The notes: a model not told the origin generated them from the sequence alone. Positions 16,181 to 27,832 are shown, numbered from the stretch's first letter. The stretch: 64,000 nucleotides of DNA from an uncultured Prevotellaceae bacterium (GCA_900317325.1 ONGE01000013.1:1-64000), one strand, 5' to 3'. Made by a program: numbers and translations.

Positions 16181-16770
16181 AAATCAAGTCGATGAAGCAT
16201 GAGGACTTCAAGGACAACGAGTATATCGATAACCTGGTCGAGCAACTGCGTGCCGGCGGCACCAACATCATCGTCGGCAAGCTGGATCAGCTTATGAACT
16301 GGGGCGTGAGCAACTCGCTGTGGCCGCTTTGCTTCGGCACCAGCTGCTGCGCTATCGAGTTCATGTGCCTGGGCGCTGCCCGCTACGACATGGCCCGCTA
16401 CGGCTTTGAGGTGGCCCGCAACAGCCCCCGTCAGGCCGACTACATCATGTGCCAGGGAACCATCAACTACCGCATGGCTCCGGCGCTGAAGCGCCTGTAT
16501 GAGCAGATGGCCGAGCCCAAGTACGTTATCGCGTGCGGCTCGTGCACCGTGAGCGGCGGTCCTTTCAAGAACAGCTACTGCGTGGTCAAGGGCGTTGACG
16601 AGATCATCCCCGTCGATGTCTATCTGCCCGGCTGTCCGCCTCGCCCCGAGGCCTTCTTCTATGCCCTGATGCAGCTGCAGCGCAAAATCAAGGTGCAGAA
16701 GTACTTTGGCGGTGTGAACCGCAAGGAGAAGCTCGACAGCCTCAAGTATGCACCCGAGGAGAGTAAATAA
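16171..16770 (+). CDS. nuoB: NADH-quinone oxidoreductase subunit B (N2 cluster subunit)
   Basis: 199 residues from the ATG at 16171 (MEVKIKSMKHEDFKDNEYID). A longer in-frame extension into nuoA exists but only mirrors nuoA sequence; a start at 16192 is also possible. The four cysteines of the terminal 4Fe-4S cluster N2 are present: SCCAIEFM, CGSCTVSGG and PGCPPRPE. This subunit passes electrons to quinone. Overlap with nuoA suggests coupled translation. Confidence 0.95.
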   Translation: MEVKIKSMKHEDFKDNEYIDNLVEQLRAGGTNIIVGKLDQLMNWGVSNSLWPLCFGTSCCAIEFMCLGAARYDMARYGFEVARNSPRQADYIMCQGTINYRMAPALKRLYEQMAEPKYVIACGSCTVSGGPFKNSYCVVKGVDEIIPVDVYLPGCPPRPEAFFYALMQLQRKIKVQKYFGGVNRKEKLDSLKYAPEESK

Positions 16771-16771
16771 A

Positions 16772-16820
16772 ATAGTTAGGAGTTGGAAGTAAGAAGTTAG
16801 GAGTTAAAACTAACAACTTA
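16772..16820 (+). repeat. Degenerate TTAGGAGTT tandem repeat in the nuoB-nuoCD spacer
   Basis: The spacer carries GTTAGGAGTT twice with variants between (GGAAGTAAGAA), then TAACAACTTAAAACT. One of several low-complexity spacer families in the window. Confidence 0.45.
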
Positions 16821-16840
16821 AAACTGAAAATAATTTCAAT

Positions 16841-18475
16841 ATGGCAGATATAGATAACAAAATCACTCAGTTGTGCCCCCAGGCCCAGGTGGACACCACC
16901 GGCGAGTTCCCGCTGGTGACTGTGGCCGATGCCCAGTGGCATGATCTGGCAAGCGCACTGAAGACCCAATTGCACTATGACGTGCTGAGCGCTGTCGTGG
17001 GCATGGAATGGCCCGATGCATTCGGCTGCGTTTATTACCTGACCAACCCCACGACCCACGAGTTGCTGCACGTCAAGGTGACCGCCCCCGACCGCGAGAA
17101 TCCTCGTCTGCACTCGGTAGTGGACCTGTGGCCCGTGGCCAATTTCCAGGAGCGCGAGGTGTATGACTTCTTCGGCATCGTGTTCATCGGTCATCCCGAC
17201 ATGCGCCGCATGTTCTTGCGCAACGACTGGGTGGGTTACCCCCTGCGCAAGGACTACGACTCCGCCAGCAATCCCCTGCGTCTCGAGGACGAGACCAACG
17301 AGGACTACACCTGTCGTTGGGTCGAGGACGAGAACGGCAAGGTGCAGAAGATCGACGGCAAGGTGTTCGAGGACGACGAGTATGTCGTCAACGTGGGCCC
17401 GCAGCACCCGTCAACCCACGGTGTGATGCGCTACCGCGCCAGCCTCGACGGCGAGACTGTCAAGAAGATCGACGTCGTGAGCGGTTACATCCACCGCGGC
17501 ATCGAAAAGATGTGCGAGAGCCTGACCTATCCCCAGATGCTGCTCTACACCGAACGCATGGACTACATGGCCGCCCACATCAACCGCCACTGCATGTGCA
17601 TGTGTGTGGAGAAGGCCCTCGGCCTTGAGGTGCCCCGCCGCGCCGAGCTCATCCGCTTGATGATGGACGAGCTGATGCGCCTGTCGTCCCACTTGTTGAG
17701 CTACGGTTGCTTGACGATGGACCAGGGTGCCACGACCGCCTTCTTCTACGGTTTCCGCGAGAGGGAACTGATTTATGATATCTTTGACCGCACCTGCGGT
17801 GCCCGCATGTCGATGAGCTACAGCACCATCGGCGGCGTGGTGGCCGATGTGCATGAGGACTTCGTCAAGGATGTGCGCCACGCTTGTGACGTCATCGAGA
17901 AGAGCCTCAAGGAGTACCACAAGCTCTTCACCGGCAACGTCATCGCCGTGAACCGCATGACGGGCGTGGGCATCCTGAGCAAGGAAGACGCCATCGCCTA
18001 CGACATCACCGGACCTTCGGGCCGCGCCAGCGGTTGGCACTGCGACGTGCGCAAGACCAATCCTTATTCGCTCTACAACGAGTTCGACTTCGACGAGGTC
18101 GTTTACCAGAACGGCGACTCGATGGACCGCTACATGGTGCGTATGAAGGAGATGGAAGAGTGCATCAAGATTCTGCGCCAGGCCTGCGACAAGCTCGAGG
18201 CCGAGGGACTCCAGGGCGAGTATTGTGCTCCCAAGGTGCCCAAGCTGATGAAACTGCCCGCCGGTCACTGGTACCAGCAGGTGGAGGCCAGCCGTGGCGC
18301 CTTCGGCGTGTATATCGAGAGTGACGGCAACACCAAGCCCGTGCGCGTCCACTTCCAGTCGCCGTGCTTCAACCTGATCGGCGTGGTGGACCTGACGTGC
18401 CGCGACAACCTGATTGCCGACCTGATCACCATCACGGCGTCGCTCGACTTTGTCATCCCCGACATTGACCGCTAA
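16841..18475 (+). CDS. nuoCD: NADH-quinone oxidoreductase, fused subunits C and D
   Basis: 544 residues. NuoC part (about 1-150): LHSVVDLWPVANFQEREVYD, FFGIVFIGHPDMRRMF. NuoD part (about 180-544): NVGPQHPSTHGVMRY, GYIHRGIEKMCE, MDYMAAHINRH, and a C-terminal DLITITASLDFVIPDIDR. The fusion is common in Bacteroidetes and enterobacteria. NuoD shapes the quinone site with NuoB. Between the parts, EDENGKVQKIDGKVFEDDEY is a charged linker. Confidence 0.96.
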   Translation: MADIDNKITQLCPQAQVDTTGEFPLVTVADAQWHDLASALKTQLHYDVLSAVVGMEWPDAFGCVYYLTNPTTHELLHVKVTAPDRENPRLHSVVDLWPVANFQEREVYDFFGIVFIGHPDMRRMFLRNDWVGYPLRKDYDSASNPLRLEDETNEDYTCRWVEDENGKVQKIDGKVFEDDEYVVNVGPQHPSTHGVMRYRASLDGETVKKIDVVSGYIHRGIEKMCESLTYPQMLLYTERMDYMAAHINRHCMCMCVEKALGLEVPRRAELIRLMMDELMRLSSHLLSYGCLTMDQGATTAFFYGFRERELIYDIFDRTCGARMSMSYSTIGGVVADVHEDFVKDVRHACDVIEKSLKEYHKLFTGNVIAVNRMTGVGILSKEDAIAYDITGPSGRASGWHCDVRKTNPYSLYNEFDFDEVVYQNGDSMDRYMVRMKEMEECIKILRQACDKLEAEGLQGEYCAPKVPKLMKLPAGHWYQQVEASRGAFGVYIESDGNTKPVRVHFQSPCFNLIGVVDLTCRDNLIADLITITASLDFVIPDIDR

Positions 18476-18522
18476 TCAACGAGTTAATCCATACGAACAA
18501 AACCACTAAAGAGAGATAAGAT

Positions 18523-19599
18523 ATGTTTGACTTCGGAATAGTCACGAAATGGTTAGATGACTGGATGAACGGTTTCATGCCAGGCTGGCTGACCACGACA
18601 ATCGAGTGTGTGCTGGTGGCCGTGGGCCTGCTGGTCGCTTATTCACTCATCGCCATGTTCTACATCTTCTACGAGCGCAAGGTCTGCGGTTGGATTCAGT
18701 GCCGCCTGGGCCCGATGCGCGTGGGTAAATGGGGCTTGCTCCAGGCCGATGTGATCAAGATCTTGCAGAAGGAGTTGATCACCCTGTGGAACACCGACAA
18801 GTTCCTCTTCAAGTTGGCGCCCTATCTGGTGCTCATCGCTTCGATGCTCACCTTCGCCTGCCTGCCCTGGGGTAAGGGCCTGCAGGTCATCGACATGAAC
18901 ATTGGCGTGTTCTTCATCGTCGCCGTGTCGTCGATTGGCGTGCTGGGTATCCTGCTCGCCGGTTGGGCAAGTAACAGCAAGTACACCCTCATCGGTGCTA
19001 TGCGTAGTGGCGCCCAGATGATCAGCTACGAGCTGTCGTGCGGCATCTCCATCCTGACGATTGTCTGCCTGGCAGGCACCATGTCGGTGACGGGCATCGT
19101 CGAGGCTCAGCAGGACGGCTGGTTCCTGTTCAAGGGCCACCTGCCTGCCATCCTCGCGTTCATCATTTATATGATTGCAGCCAATGCCGAGAACAACCGT
19201 GGCCCGTTCGACCTTCCCGAGGCCGAGCATGAGCTGACCGCCGGTTACCACACCGAGTATTCGGGTATCCACTTCGGCTTCTTCTATCTGGCCGAGTACC
19301 TGAACCTGTTCATTGTCTCGGGTATCGCCACGCTGCTCTTCCTGGGCGGCTGGATGCCCCTGCACATCCCCGGTTGGGAAGGCTTCAACAACATCATGGA
19401 CTTCATCCCCAGCGTGGTATGGTTCCTGGGCAAGGCCTTCTTCATCACTTTCATCTTCTTCTGGATCCGCTGGTCGTTCCCGCGCGTGCGCATCGACCAG
19501 ATGCTGGCCCTGGAATGGCGTTACCTGATGCCCATCGGCCTGGTCAACCTCGTTATCATGGCCATCATCGTGACCCAGGGATGGTACTTCGGTGCATGA
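18523..19599 (+). CDS. nuoH: NADH-quinone oxidoreductase subunit H
   Basis: 358 residues, eight or so membrane helices. Family motifs: [20 protein letters not shown] near residue 46 and [20 protein letters not shown] near 223, the acidic loop of the quinone channel. NuoH is the heel of the membrane arm coupling quinone reduction to proton pumping. The next gene downstream, 51 bases on, is atpD rather than the expected nuoI. Confidence 0.96.
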   Translation: MFDFGIVTKWLDDWMNGFMPGWLTTTIECVLVAVGLLVAYSLIAMFYIFYERKVCGWIQCRLGPMRVGKWGLLQADVIKILQKELITLWNTDKFLFKLAPYLVLIASMLTFACLPWGKGLQVIDMNIGVFFIVAVSSIGVLGILLAGWASNSKYTLIGAMRSGAQMISYELSCGISILTIVCLAGTMSVTGIVEAQQDGWFLFKGHLPAILAFIIYMIAANAENNRGPFDLPEAEHELTAGYHTEYSGIHFGFFYLAEYLNLFIVSGIATLLFLGGWMPLHIPGWEGFNNIMDFIPSVVWFLGKAFFITFIFFWIRWSFPRVRIDQMLALEWRYLMPIGLVNLVIMAIIVTQGWYFGA

Positions 19600-19632
19600 T
19601 ATCAACAGCTAACAACAATACAAACAAAATAA

Positions 19633-21150
<1,518 letters not shown>

Positions 21151-21178
21151 AGTAGAGAAATACATTATTATATATATC

Positions 21179-21412
21179 ATGACACTGAAAATCATATCGG
21201 CTGAACAAATCGAGTTTGAAGGCACCGTCGAGCAGGTGACGCTTCCCGGCGTCATGGGCCAGTTCCAGGTGCTCAAGAACCATGCCGCACTCATCGCCGC
21301 CCTGCAGGCTGGCAAGATGAGCTACGTGGCCGATGGCAATACCGTGGAGCGTGAGATTCACGGCGGTGTGGCCGATGTCAAGGATAATGTGGTGTCGGTG
21401 TGCTTGTATTGA
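21179..21412 (+). CDS. atpC: F1Fo ATP synthase subunit epsilon (short form)
   Basis: 77 residues from the ATG at 21179 (MTLKIISAEQIEFEGTVEQV). Only the N-terminal beta-sandwich is present (LPGVMGQFQVLKNHAALIAA); the C-terminal helix pair that inhibits ATP hydrolysis in many bacteria is absent. The downstream atpB starts 11 bases later, so the short length is real and not a frameshift. Short epsilon subunits are usual in Bacteroidetes. Confidence 0.93.
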   Translation: MTLKIISAEQIEFEGTVEQVTLPGVMGQFQVLKNHAALIAALQAGKMSYVADGNTVEREIHGGVADVKDNVVSVCLY

Positions 21413-21423
21413 TACTGAGAGGA

Positions 21424-22503
21424 ATGAAAAGCAAAATCATAACTGCGATTGTCGCCCTCGTGATTGTGGCGCTGATGGGGTGGGGCTACTACAGTAACGC
21501 TCAGCATCGCGCTCACGGTCATGTCAGCGAGCTGAACCCCAAGGAGACCATCTTTGAGCACTTGGGTGACGCCTACGGCTGGGAGGTGCCTTTCAATCAC
21601 AGCCTGCGCATCCCGCTGCCCATCATCGTGTGGGGGCAGGACGGCCTGCACTGTTTCATGAGCAACCGCATCACTGGCGGCGAGACCTATGACGGCTTCA
21701 AGATCTCGACCAGCGAGGACCATCACGGTAAGGTCGTGCAAGTCATGGACGACGGCACCGAGGTGCGTCCCTGGGACTTCTCCATCACCAAGAACGTGGC
21801 CGGCATCGCCATTGCGGCCCTGCTCGTGATTTGGATGGTGATGAAGCTCAAGCGCTGGTATGTGCGCAACGGCATGAAAGCGCCTCGTGGCGGCACAGGC
21901 TTCCTGGAGCTGATTGTGGACTTTGTGTATACCGACACGATCCGTCCCATCCTGGGCAAGCATGCGCCCAAGTATGCGCCTTATCTGCTCACGGCCTTCT
22001 TCTTCATCCTGACGATGAACCTGCTGGGCCTGATCGTCATCTTCCCCGGTGGCGCCAACCTGACCGGCAATATCGCCGTGACGCTTGTGCTCGCCCTGTT
22101 GACGTTCCTGATCACCACCTTCAGCGGCACTAAGGAGTACTGGAAGGAAATCTTCTGGCCCGAGGTGCCCATGATGCTCAAGTGTCCCGTGCCCATGATG
22201 CAGCTTATCGAGGTGCTGGGCATGTTCACCAAGCCGTTGGCTCTGATGGTCCGACTGTTTGCCAACATGATGAGCGGCCACATGGTTGTTCTCGTGCTGG
22301 TGTTGCTCATCTTCATCTTCACCAACCTGTTCGGTGTGGGCGTGGGTATCGGCACGAGCATCTTCTCGGTGGCCTTCACCCTGTTCATGCTCTTGCTGGA
22401 CGTGCTGGTGAGCTTCATCCAAGCCTATGTGTTCACTATCCTGAGCACCATCTTCATCTCGATGGCCCTTGTGGGACCGCATGAGCATGAAGCGGCTAAA
22501 TAA
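21424..22503 (+). CDS. atpB: F1Fo ATP synthase subunit a
   Basis: 359 residues from the ATG at 21424 (MKSKIITAIVALVIVALMGW). Long N-terminal region with one helix and an outside loop of about 100 residues containing GHVSELNPKETIFEHLGDAY, then five or six membrane helices. The conserved proton-channel arginine lies in KPLALMVRLFANMMSGHMVV, and the last helix is in SFIQAYVFTILSTIFISMAL. Forms the proton half-channels with the c ring. Follows atpC directly; no atpI-like gene in between. Confidence 0.95.
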   Translation: MKSKIITAIVALVIVALMGWGYYSNAQHRAHGHVSELNPKETIFEHLGDAYGWEVPFNHSLRIPLPIIVWGQDGLHCFMSNRITGGETYDGFKISTSEDHHGKVVQVMDDGTEVRPWDFSITKNVAGIAIAALLVIWMVMKLKRWYVRNGMKAPRGGTGFLELIVDFVYTDTIRPILGKHAPKYAPYLLTAFFFILTMNLLGLIVIFPGGANLTGNIAVTLVLALLTFLITTFSGTKEYWKEIFWPEVPMMLKCPVPMMQLIEVLGMFTKPLALMVRLFANMMSGHMVVLVLVLLIFIFTNLFGVGVGIGTSIFSVAFTLFMLLLDVLVSFIQAYVFTILSTIFISMALVGPHEHEAAK

Positions 22504-22559
22504 TTAATTATCAAGAATATAAAAAACAATAAATATTAACAATTAAAAATTTTTGGACT

Positions 22560-22802
22560 ATGTTAGACATGATTTTATTAGATGCTATGGCCAACCTTGG
22601 CGCAGCTATTGGAGCAGGTATCGCAGCAGTTGCAGCAGGTATCGGTATTGGTAAGATTGGTGGCAGTGCCATGGAGGCTATTGCACGCCAGCCCGAGTCG
22701 ACCGGCGACATCCGCAGCAACATGATCGTTATTGCCGCTCTGATCGAGGGTGTTGCATTCCTTGCCCTCATCGTTTGTGTACTGGCAATTATTATGAAGT
22801 AA
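22560..22802 (+). CDS. atpE: F1Fo ATP synthase subunit c
   Basis: 80 residues, two membrane helices joined by the polar loop ARQPESTGD. Ion-binding carboxylate is the Glu in AALIEGVAFL; the glutamine and Glu-Ser/Thr signature of sodium-type rings is not present, so proton coupling is likely. The glycine/alanine-rich first helix (GAAIGAGIAAVAAGIGIG) is typical. The AT-rich leader (AATTAAAAATTTTTGGACT) just upstream may promote high translation. Confidence 0.96.
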   Translation: MLDMILLDAMANLGAAIGAGIAAVAAGIGIGKIGGSAMEAIARQPESTGDIRSNMIVIAALIEGVAFLALIVCVLAIIMK

Positions 22803-22817
22803 TTTTTCTGGGTTCAG

Positions 22818-23315
22818 ATGGAACTTTTCACGCCTGAATTTGGCCTGGTTTTCTGGATGTTCGTGGCATTCCTGTGCCTCTACTTCATCCTTGCCAAGTG
22901 GGCATGGCCCTTCATCATCAAGAGTATGGAGGAACGTGCCGACAAGATTGACAAGGGTGTTGCCGTGCATCAAGAGGCCGAAGCACGCCTGAAAAACGCC
23001 AGAGCCGAGGCCGACAAGTTGCTTGCCGACGCCCGCAGCGAGCAGGCCGACATCCTGCGCGAGGCAGCCAAGATGCGCAATGAGCTCATCGAGAAAGCCC
23101 GCAACGACGCTGCCGACGAGGCCAAGAAGGTGAGCCAGGCCGCTCAAGTCTCCCTTGAGCAGGCCCGCAAGGAGGCCGAAAAGCAACTGCGCACCGAGGT
23201 GGGTGACCTGGCCCTGCAGATTGCCGAGAAAGTGATCCGCAAGAATATCGCCAACGACGACGCCCAGCGTGCGCTGGTTGACCAATATCTGAGTGAGGTT
23301 GAGACTAAAAATTAA
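22818..23315 (+). CDS. atpF: F1Fo ATP synthase subunit b
   Basis: 165 residues: one N-terminal membrane helix (about 8-30, GLVFWMFVAFLCLYFILAKW) and a long charged coiled coil (about 45-155) with repeated AExxLxxARxEAD patterns. Forms the peripheral stalk that holds F1 against rotation. Start lies 15 bases after atpE, and its end is 6 bases from atpH. Confidence 0.94.
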   Translation: MELFTPEFGLVFWMFVAFLCLYFILAKWAWPFIIKSMEERADKIDKGVAVHQEAEARLKNARAEADKLLADARSEQADILREAAKMRNELIEKARNDAADEAKKVSQAAQVSLEQARKEAEKQLRTEVGDLALQIAEKVIRKNIANDDAQRALVDQYLSEVETKN

Positions 23316-23321
23316 TGCGAT

Positions 23322-23864
23322 ATGAGTGACGGACTGATTCCACGCCGATACGCTAAAGCGCTGTACAAGTACGCCGTCTTTAACAGGGACTCGGAGGAGA
23401 TCTATGAGCTCTTGAAGAAGCTCAGTTTCCGCCACACCGCTATTGACGAACTCAAGCGTGCCGTGCTCAACCCCGAAATCTCTGACGAGGAGAAGGGCGC
23501 TTACATGCTGCAACTCGCTGGCGGCAGGCCCGGCAGCTCGCTGGACAAGTTCCTGCTGCTGTGCGTGCGCAACAACCGTGCCGAGTATCTGCAGAAGATA
23601 GCCCTTGCCTACGTCGACCTTTACCGCGAGGCGCATCAGATTGCCCACGTGGTCATCACCACGGCAGTCCCCATGCCCGAGGCCGAAATCAATGCCATCA
23701 TCGACATTGTGAAGAAGCGCCTCGGTGCCATGACTCTGGAAATCGAGCAAAAGATTGACCCAGAGCTGATAGGTGGCTTTACAGTGGAAATCAACGGGCT
23801 CGTGCTCGACGCCTCGGTAAAGAGAGAACTGAACGATTTGCAATTACAACTGCTCAAGAAATAA
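23322..23864 (+). CDS. atpH: F1Fo ATP synthase subunit delta
   Basis: 180 residues. N-terminal helical bundle starting IPRRYAKALYKYAVFNRDSE, and C-terminal part with MTLEIEQKIDPELIGGFTVE, the standard OSCP/delta end. Connects the b stalk to the top of F1. Nine bases separate it from atpA. Confidence 0.94.
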   Translation: MSDGLIPRRYAKALYKYAVFNRDSEEIYELLKKLSFRHTAIDELKRAVLNPEISDEEKGAYMLQLAGGRPGSSLDKFLLLCVRNNRAEYLQKIALAYVDLYREAHQIAHVVITTAVPMPEAEINAIIDIVKKRLGAMTLEIEQKIDPELIGGFTVEINGLVLDASVKRELNDLQLQLLKK

Positions 23865-23873
23865 TTACAAGAG

Positions 23874-25469
23874 ATGATTAATCCCAGTGAAATATCTGAT
23901 ATATTAAAGCAACAGCTCGTCGATGATATAGTCAAGCGGCAGGTTGCCTTCGAGGAAGAGGGCACTGTACTCGAGGTGGGTGACGGTGTGGCTCATGCCT
24001 ATGGCCTGCACAACGTCGAGGCCAACGAACTTGTGAGGTTCGAGAACGGCGTGACTGGCGTCGCCATGAACCTGGAAGAGAGCGACGTGGGTATCATCCT
24101 GCTCGACGAGGTGGATTCCGTCACCGAGGATATGAAGGTGCGCCGCACCGGCGAAATCGCCTCCATCGAGGTGGGTGAGGGCTTGCTGGGCCGCGTAATC
24201 AACGTGCTGGCCAAGCCCATCGACGGCGGTGGCCCGATTGAGGGCGACAAACTGCGTCTGCCGCTGGAGCGTAAGGCCCCCGGTGTGATTTTCCGCCAGC
24301 CGGTGAACCAGCCGTTGCAGACGGGCCTCAAGGCCATCGACTCGATGATTCCCATCGGCCGCGGCCAGCGTGAGCTCATCATCGGTGACCGCCAGATCGG
24401 TAAGACCGCCATCGCGGTGGACACCATCATCAACCAGCGTGCAGGCTATGATGCCGGCAAGCCGGTATATTGCATCTATGTCGCCATCGGCCAGAAGGCA
24501 TCGACCGTTGCCGCCCTTGTAAACAAGCTCAAGGACTCGGGCGCCATGCCTTATACCATCGTGGTGGCTGCTACCGCTGCCGACTCGGCGTCGATGCGCT
24601 ACTATGCACCCTTTGCCGGTGCCGCCATCGGTGAGTACTTCCGTGACACCGGTCGCGACGCCCTGGTGATCTACGACGACCTGTCCAAGCATGCTGTCGC
24701 CTATCGTGAGATCTCGCTGATCCTCAAGCGCCCCTCGGGCCGTGAGGCTTATCCCGGCGATATCTTCTATCTGCACAGCCGTCTGCTGGAGCGTGCCGCA
24801 AAGATCAACGAGAATCAGGCCGTGGCCAACGTGATGAACGACCTGCCTGCCCCCCTCAAGCCCATTGTCAAGGGTGGCGGTTCGTTGACGGCATTGCCCA
24901 TCATCGAGACTCAGGCCGGCGACGTGAGCGCCTATATCCCTACTAACGTGATCTCGATCACCGACGGTCAGATCTACCTCGAGTCGGCGCTGTTCAACTC
25001 GGGTATCCGTCCCGCCGTCAATGTAGGTATCTCGGTATCGCGTGTGGGTGGTAACGCTCAGATCAAGTGTATGAAGAAGGTGGCAGGTACCCTCAAGATC
25101 GCTCAGGCACAGTACCGTGAGCTTGAGGCCTTCACCAAGTTTGGTGGCGATATCGACCCCGTTACCGCACGTACCATCGACACGGGCCGCAAGAACGAGC
25201 GTCTGCTCGTCCAGCCGCAGTACACCCCGATGAAGGTCGAGGAGCAGGTGGCTATCATCTATTGCGGTGTGAACGGCCTGTTGCGTGACGTGCCTCTGGA
25301 AAAGGTGGCCGAGTTCGAGAAATTGTTTATCGACTACTTGCGTGGCAAGCATCAGGAAGATGTGCTGGATGTGCTGCGCACCGGCAAGATTGACGACGAC
25401 GTCATGTCCAAGCTCAAGCAAGCCGCTGCCCATGTAGCCGCCAAGTATGTTGAAGCCCCTGCCAGTTAA
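23874..25469 (+). CDS. atpA: F1Fo ATP synthase subunit alpha
   Basis: 531 residues. Walker [14 protein letters not shown] at about 172-184, alpha signature region with [17 protein letters not shown] (alpha/beta family motif PxxxxxxSxS type), and [20 protein letters not shown]. Non-catalytic nucleotide-binding subunit of F1. In order after delta, before gamma. Confidence 0.97.
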   Translation: MINPSEISDILKQQLVDDIVKRQVAFEEEGTVLEVGDGVAHAYGLHNVEANELVRFENGVTGVAMNLEESDVGIILLDEVDSVTEDMKVRRTGEIASIEVGEGLLGRVINVLAKPIDGGGPIEGDKLRLPLERKAPGVIFRQPVNQPLQTGLKAIDSMIPIGRGQRELIIGDRQIGKTAIAVDTIINQRAGYDAGKPVYCIYVAIGQKASTVAALVNKLKDSGAMPYTIVVAATAADSASMRYYAPFAGAAIGEYFRDTGRDALVIYDDLSKHAVAYREISLILKRPSGREAYPGDIFYLHSRLLERAAKINENQAVANVMNDLPAPLKPIVKGGGSLTALPIIETQAGDVSAYIPTNVISITDGQIYLESALFNSGIRPAVNVGISVSRVGGNAQIKCMKKVAGTLKIAQAQYRELEAFTKFGGDIDPVTARTIDTGRKNERLLVQPQYTPMKVEEQVAIIYCGVNGLLRDVPLEKVAEFEKLFIDYLRGKHQEDVLDVLRTGKIDDDVMSKLKQAAAHVAAKYVEAPAS

Positions 25470-25491
25470 GGTATATCATTAAGTTAGCAAG

Positions 25492-26376
25492 ATGTCAACG
25501 TTAAGAGAACTCAAGACGCGAATAGGTTCGGTAGCCTCCACACAGAAGACGACGAGCGCCATGAAGATGATCAGTTCGTCCAAGATGCGTAAGGCCACCG
25601 GCCAACTCCAGCGCCTGTCGCCCTACCGCCACATGGTGCAGCACGTGATCAGCCACCTGCTAGTGACCGATCAGCAATTCGACTCGCCGCTCATCGTCGA
25701 GCGTGAGGTACAGCGGATTGCACTGGTGGTGTTCGGTAGTGACGACGGCCTGTGTGGCGGTTTTAATGTCAACATTTTCAAGCAGTTGCTTGTTACCATC
25801 AATGACGTGCGCAAGCAGTATGGCTCGCAGGTGGGCATCACCGTGATTCCCGTGGGCAAAAAGATGACCAAGGCAGTCACGAAAATCACCGGCAAGGACA
25901 TCCAGATGGAGCGTGTGGCCCTCAACACCCGCAGCGGCAACGAGGACCTGTATGCCTTCACCGACCTGATGAAGACGCGCTTCCTGGAGCACACGTTCGA
26001 CCGCGTGGAGATGCTGTACATGCATTTCATCTCCACCGGCAAGCAAGTCTTCGCCCGTGAGCAGCTGTTGCCCGTGAGCTATCAGGGCCTGGCCGAGAAT
26101 GTTGACCCGCGTGCCGCCAACAGCCCTTGCCTGTTTGAGCCCGATGCCAACACCATCTTCAACACCGTGCTGCCCCTGCACATCAAGTCGATGCTCCAGG
26201 ATGTGTTCATCCAGAGCGCGGCCAGCGAGCAGAGCGCACGCGTGATGGCGATGCAGGCCGCGAGCGACAACGCCAAGGAGTTGCTCGACGAGTTGCAACT
26301 GGAGTACAATAAACTGCGTCAGCAGGGCATCACCACCGAGCTGCTCGACATCCTGGGCGGCCAGGTGGAACGCTAA
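25492..26376 (+). CDS. atpG: F1Fo ATP synthase subunit gamma
   Basis: 294 residues. Opens STLRELKTRIGSVASTQKTT with the N-terminal helix MKMISSSKMRKA, and ends with the paired helix RVMAMQAASDNAKELLDELQ. Central rotor shaft of F1. Contains the usual GSDDGLCGGFN motif. Last gene of the ATP synthase set; nuoI follows 39 bases on without a terminator. Confidence 0.96.
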   Translation: MSTLRELKTRIGSVASTQKTTSAMKMISSSKMRKATGQLQRLSPYRHMVQHVISHLLVTDQQFDSPLIVEREVQRIALVVFGSDDGLCGGFNVNIFKQLLVTINDVRKQYGSQVGITVIPVGKKMTKAVTKITGKDIQMERVALNTRSGNEDLYAFTDLMKTRFLEHTFDRVEMLYMHFISTGKQVFAREQLLPVSYQGLAENVDPRAANSPCLFEPDANTIFNTVLPLHIKSMLQDVFIQSAASEQSARVMAMQAASDNAKELLDELQLEYNKLRQQGITTELLDILGGQVER

Positions 26377-26415
26377 CATGAAATTCTAACGAAAACAAGA
26401 AAAGACTAAGAGAAT

Positions 26416-26985
26416 ATGAGCATCAAGGAGTATTTCGTCTCGATCTTCAAAGGCTTCTACAGCCTGATCAAGGGAATGGAGGTGACCGGCAAAGAGCTGG
26501 TGACCCCCAAGGTGACCGAGCAGTATCCCGAGAACCGTGCCGAGCTTCACATCCCGGAACGTTTCAGGGCCACGCTGGAGTTCATCTACGATGAAAACGG
26601 TTATCACAAGTGCATCGCTTGCGGCAGCTGTGAGCGCAACTGCCCCAACCAGACCATCGCCATCACCAAGCGCATGGTGGAGCTGCCCGACGGCAAGAAG
26701 AAGCAGAAACTCGACAAGTACACGTATGACCTGGGCAGCTGCACCTTCTGCGGCCTGTGTGTCCAGGTGTGCCCAACTAACGCTATCCGCTTTAGCAACG
26801 ACTTTGAGCAGGCGGTGTTCACGCGCGAGAAGCTCGTCAAGCAGCTCAATTACCTGCCCGAGAAAGACGATGCTCCCGCTCCCGCACCTGCTGCCAAGCC
26901 TGCGGCTCCCAAGCCCGCTGCACTTGCAGCCGAGAAGCCTGTAGCTGGCGAGACCAATCAAGAAACTAAAGAAAACAAGGAATAA
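26416..26985 (+). CDS. nuoI: NADH-quinone oxidoreductase subunit I (two 4Fe-4S clusters)
   Basis: 189 residues. Two ferredoxin motifs: CIACGSCERNCPNQTIAI (about residues 72-89) and CTFCGLCVQVCPTNAIRF (about 111-128), ligands of clusters N6a and N6b. After residue 150 the protein ends in an alanine/proline/lysine tail (APAPAAKPAAPKPAALAAEK) with no counterpart in most NuoI proteins, likely a flexible extension. The stop and the nuoJ start share a base (TAATG). Confidence 0.95.
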   Translation: MSIKEYFVSIFKGFYSLIKGMEVTGKELVTPKVTEQYPENRAELHIPERFRATLEFIYDENGYHKCIACGSCERNCPNQTIAITKRMVELPDGKKKQKLDKYTYDLGSCTFCGLCVQVCPTNAIRFSNDFEQAVFTREKLVKQLNYLPEKDDAPAPAPAAKPAAPKPAALAAEKPVAGETNQETKENKE

Positions 26986-27500
26986 TGGAATCAGTAGGTA
27001 ACATCATTTTGTATTTTATCGTTGCCATCGCCATCATCGTGTTCTCGGTGCTGACGGTTACCACGCGCAAGATCCTGCGCTCGGCAACTTATCTGCTGTT
27101 TGTGCTTTTTGCCACAGCCATCATCTACTTCCAGATGGACTATCAGTTCCTGGGAGCTGTACAGATCGCCGTTTATGCCGGCGGCATTCTGGTGCTGTTC
27201 GTGTTTGCCATCATGCTCACGCAGCAGCCCGGAAAGAATGCCGAGGCCCTGGCCACGCATCGCCGCTGGCTGGGATTGACGGCAGCGCTAGCCGGAGTCG
27301 CCGTGTGTGGCTACGGCCTGTTCAGCTATGCTGGCTTCGCTGGCCGACTGCTCAGCAGCGGGGTGGACATCAATATGGAAAAGATCGGCCAGTTCTTGTT
27401 GAGCACCGACAAGTATGGCTATCTGTTGCCTTTTGAGGCCATCAGTGTGTTGTTATTGGCTTGTATCATTGGAGGTGTGGTTATTGCCCGTCGCCGCTAA
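26985..27500 (+). CDS. nuoJ: NADH-quinone oxidoreductase subunit J
   Basis: 171 residues with five membrane helices. Family motif YFQMDYQFLGAVQIAVYAGG, then ILVLFVFAIMLTQQ. Part of the membrane arm near the quinone site. Overlaps nuoI by one base, suggesting coupled translation. Confidence 0.95.
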   Translation: MESVGNIILYFIVAIAIIVFSVLTVTTRKILRSATYLLFVLFATAIIYFQMDYQFLGAVQIAVYAGGILVLFVFAIMLTQQPGKNAEALATHRRWLGLTAALAGVAVCGYGLFSYAGFAGRLLSSGVDINMEKIGQFLLSTDKYGYLLPFEAISVLLLACIIGGVVIARRR

Positions 27501-27515
27501 AAATGTGATAAGATT

Positions 27516-27827
27516 ATGGATTTGACATTGTTTATGTATCTCATCCCCAGCCTCATCATGTTTGGCTGCGGTGTTTATGGTTTCATCACCCGCAAGAACA
27601 TGATTGCGATCATGATTTCGCTTGAGTTGATGCTCAACTCGGTGGATATCAACTTTGCGGTGTTTAACCGTTACCTGTTCCCCGGTCAGATGGACGGCAT
27701 GTTCTTCTCGCTGTTCGCGATTGCCATCGCGGCAGCCGAGACGGCCCTTGCCCTTGCCATCATCATCAATGTGTTCCGCATTGCCAAGAACGTGGACATC
27801 AACCAAATCACTAAACTGAAATTCTAA
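27516..27827 (+). CDS. nuoK: NADH-quinone oxidoreductase subunit K
   Basis: 103 residues, three membrane helices. Conserved MIAIMISLELMLNSVDINF, with the buried glutamate essential for pumping, and AIAAAETALALAIIINVFR with the second. Homologous to MrpC of cation antiporters. Gaps of 15 and 5 bases to its neighbours. Confidence 0.96.
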   Translation: MDLTLFMYLIPSLIMFGCGVYGFITRKNMIAIMISLELMLNSVDINFAVFNRYLFPGQMDGMFFSLFAIAIAAAETALALAIIINVFRIAKNVDINQITKLKF

Positions 27828-27832
27828 CGATT

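Noticed and set aside
23904-25433. 509-codon open frame on the minus strand across atpA
   Set aside because: Same reason; similar long minus-strand frames over atpB, nuoL, nuoM, the amidases and the golvesin protein (for example 21358-22488, 28325-29668, 29828-31228, 44378-45790, 52806-54407) are also shadows.
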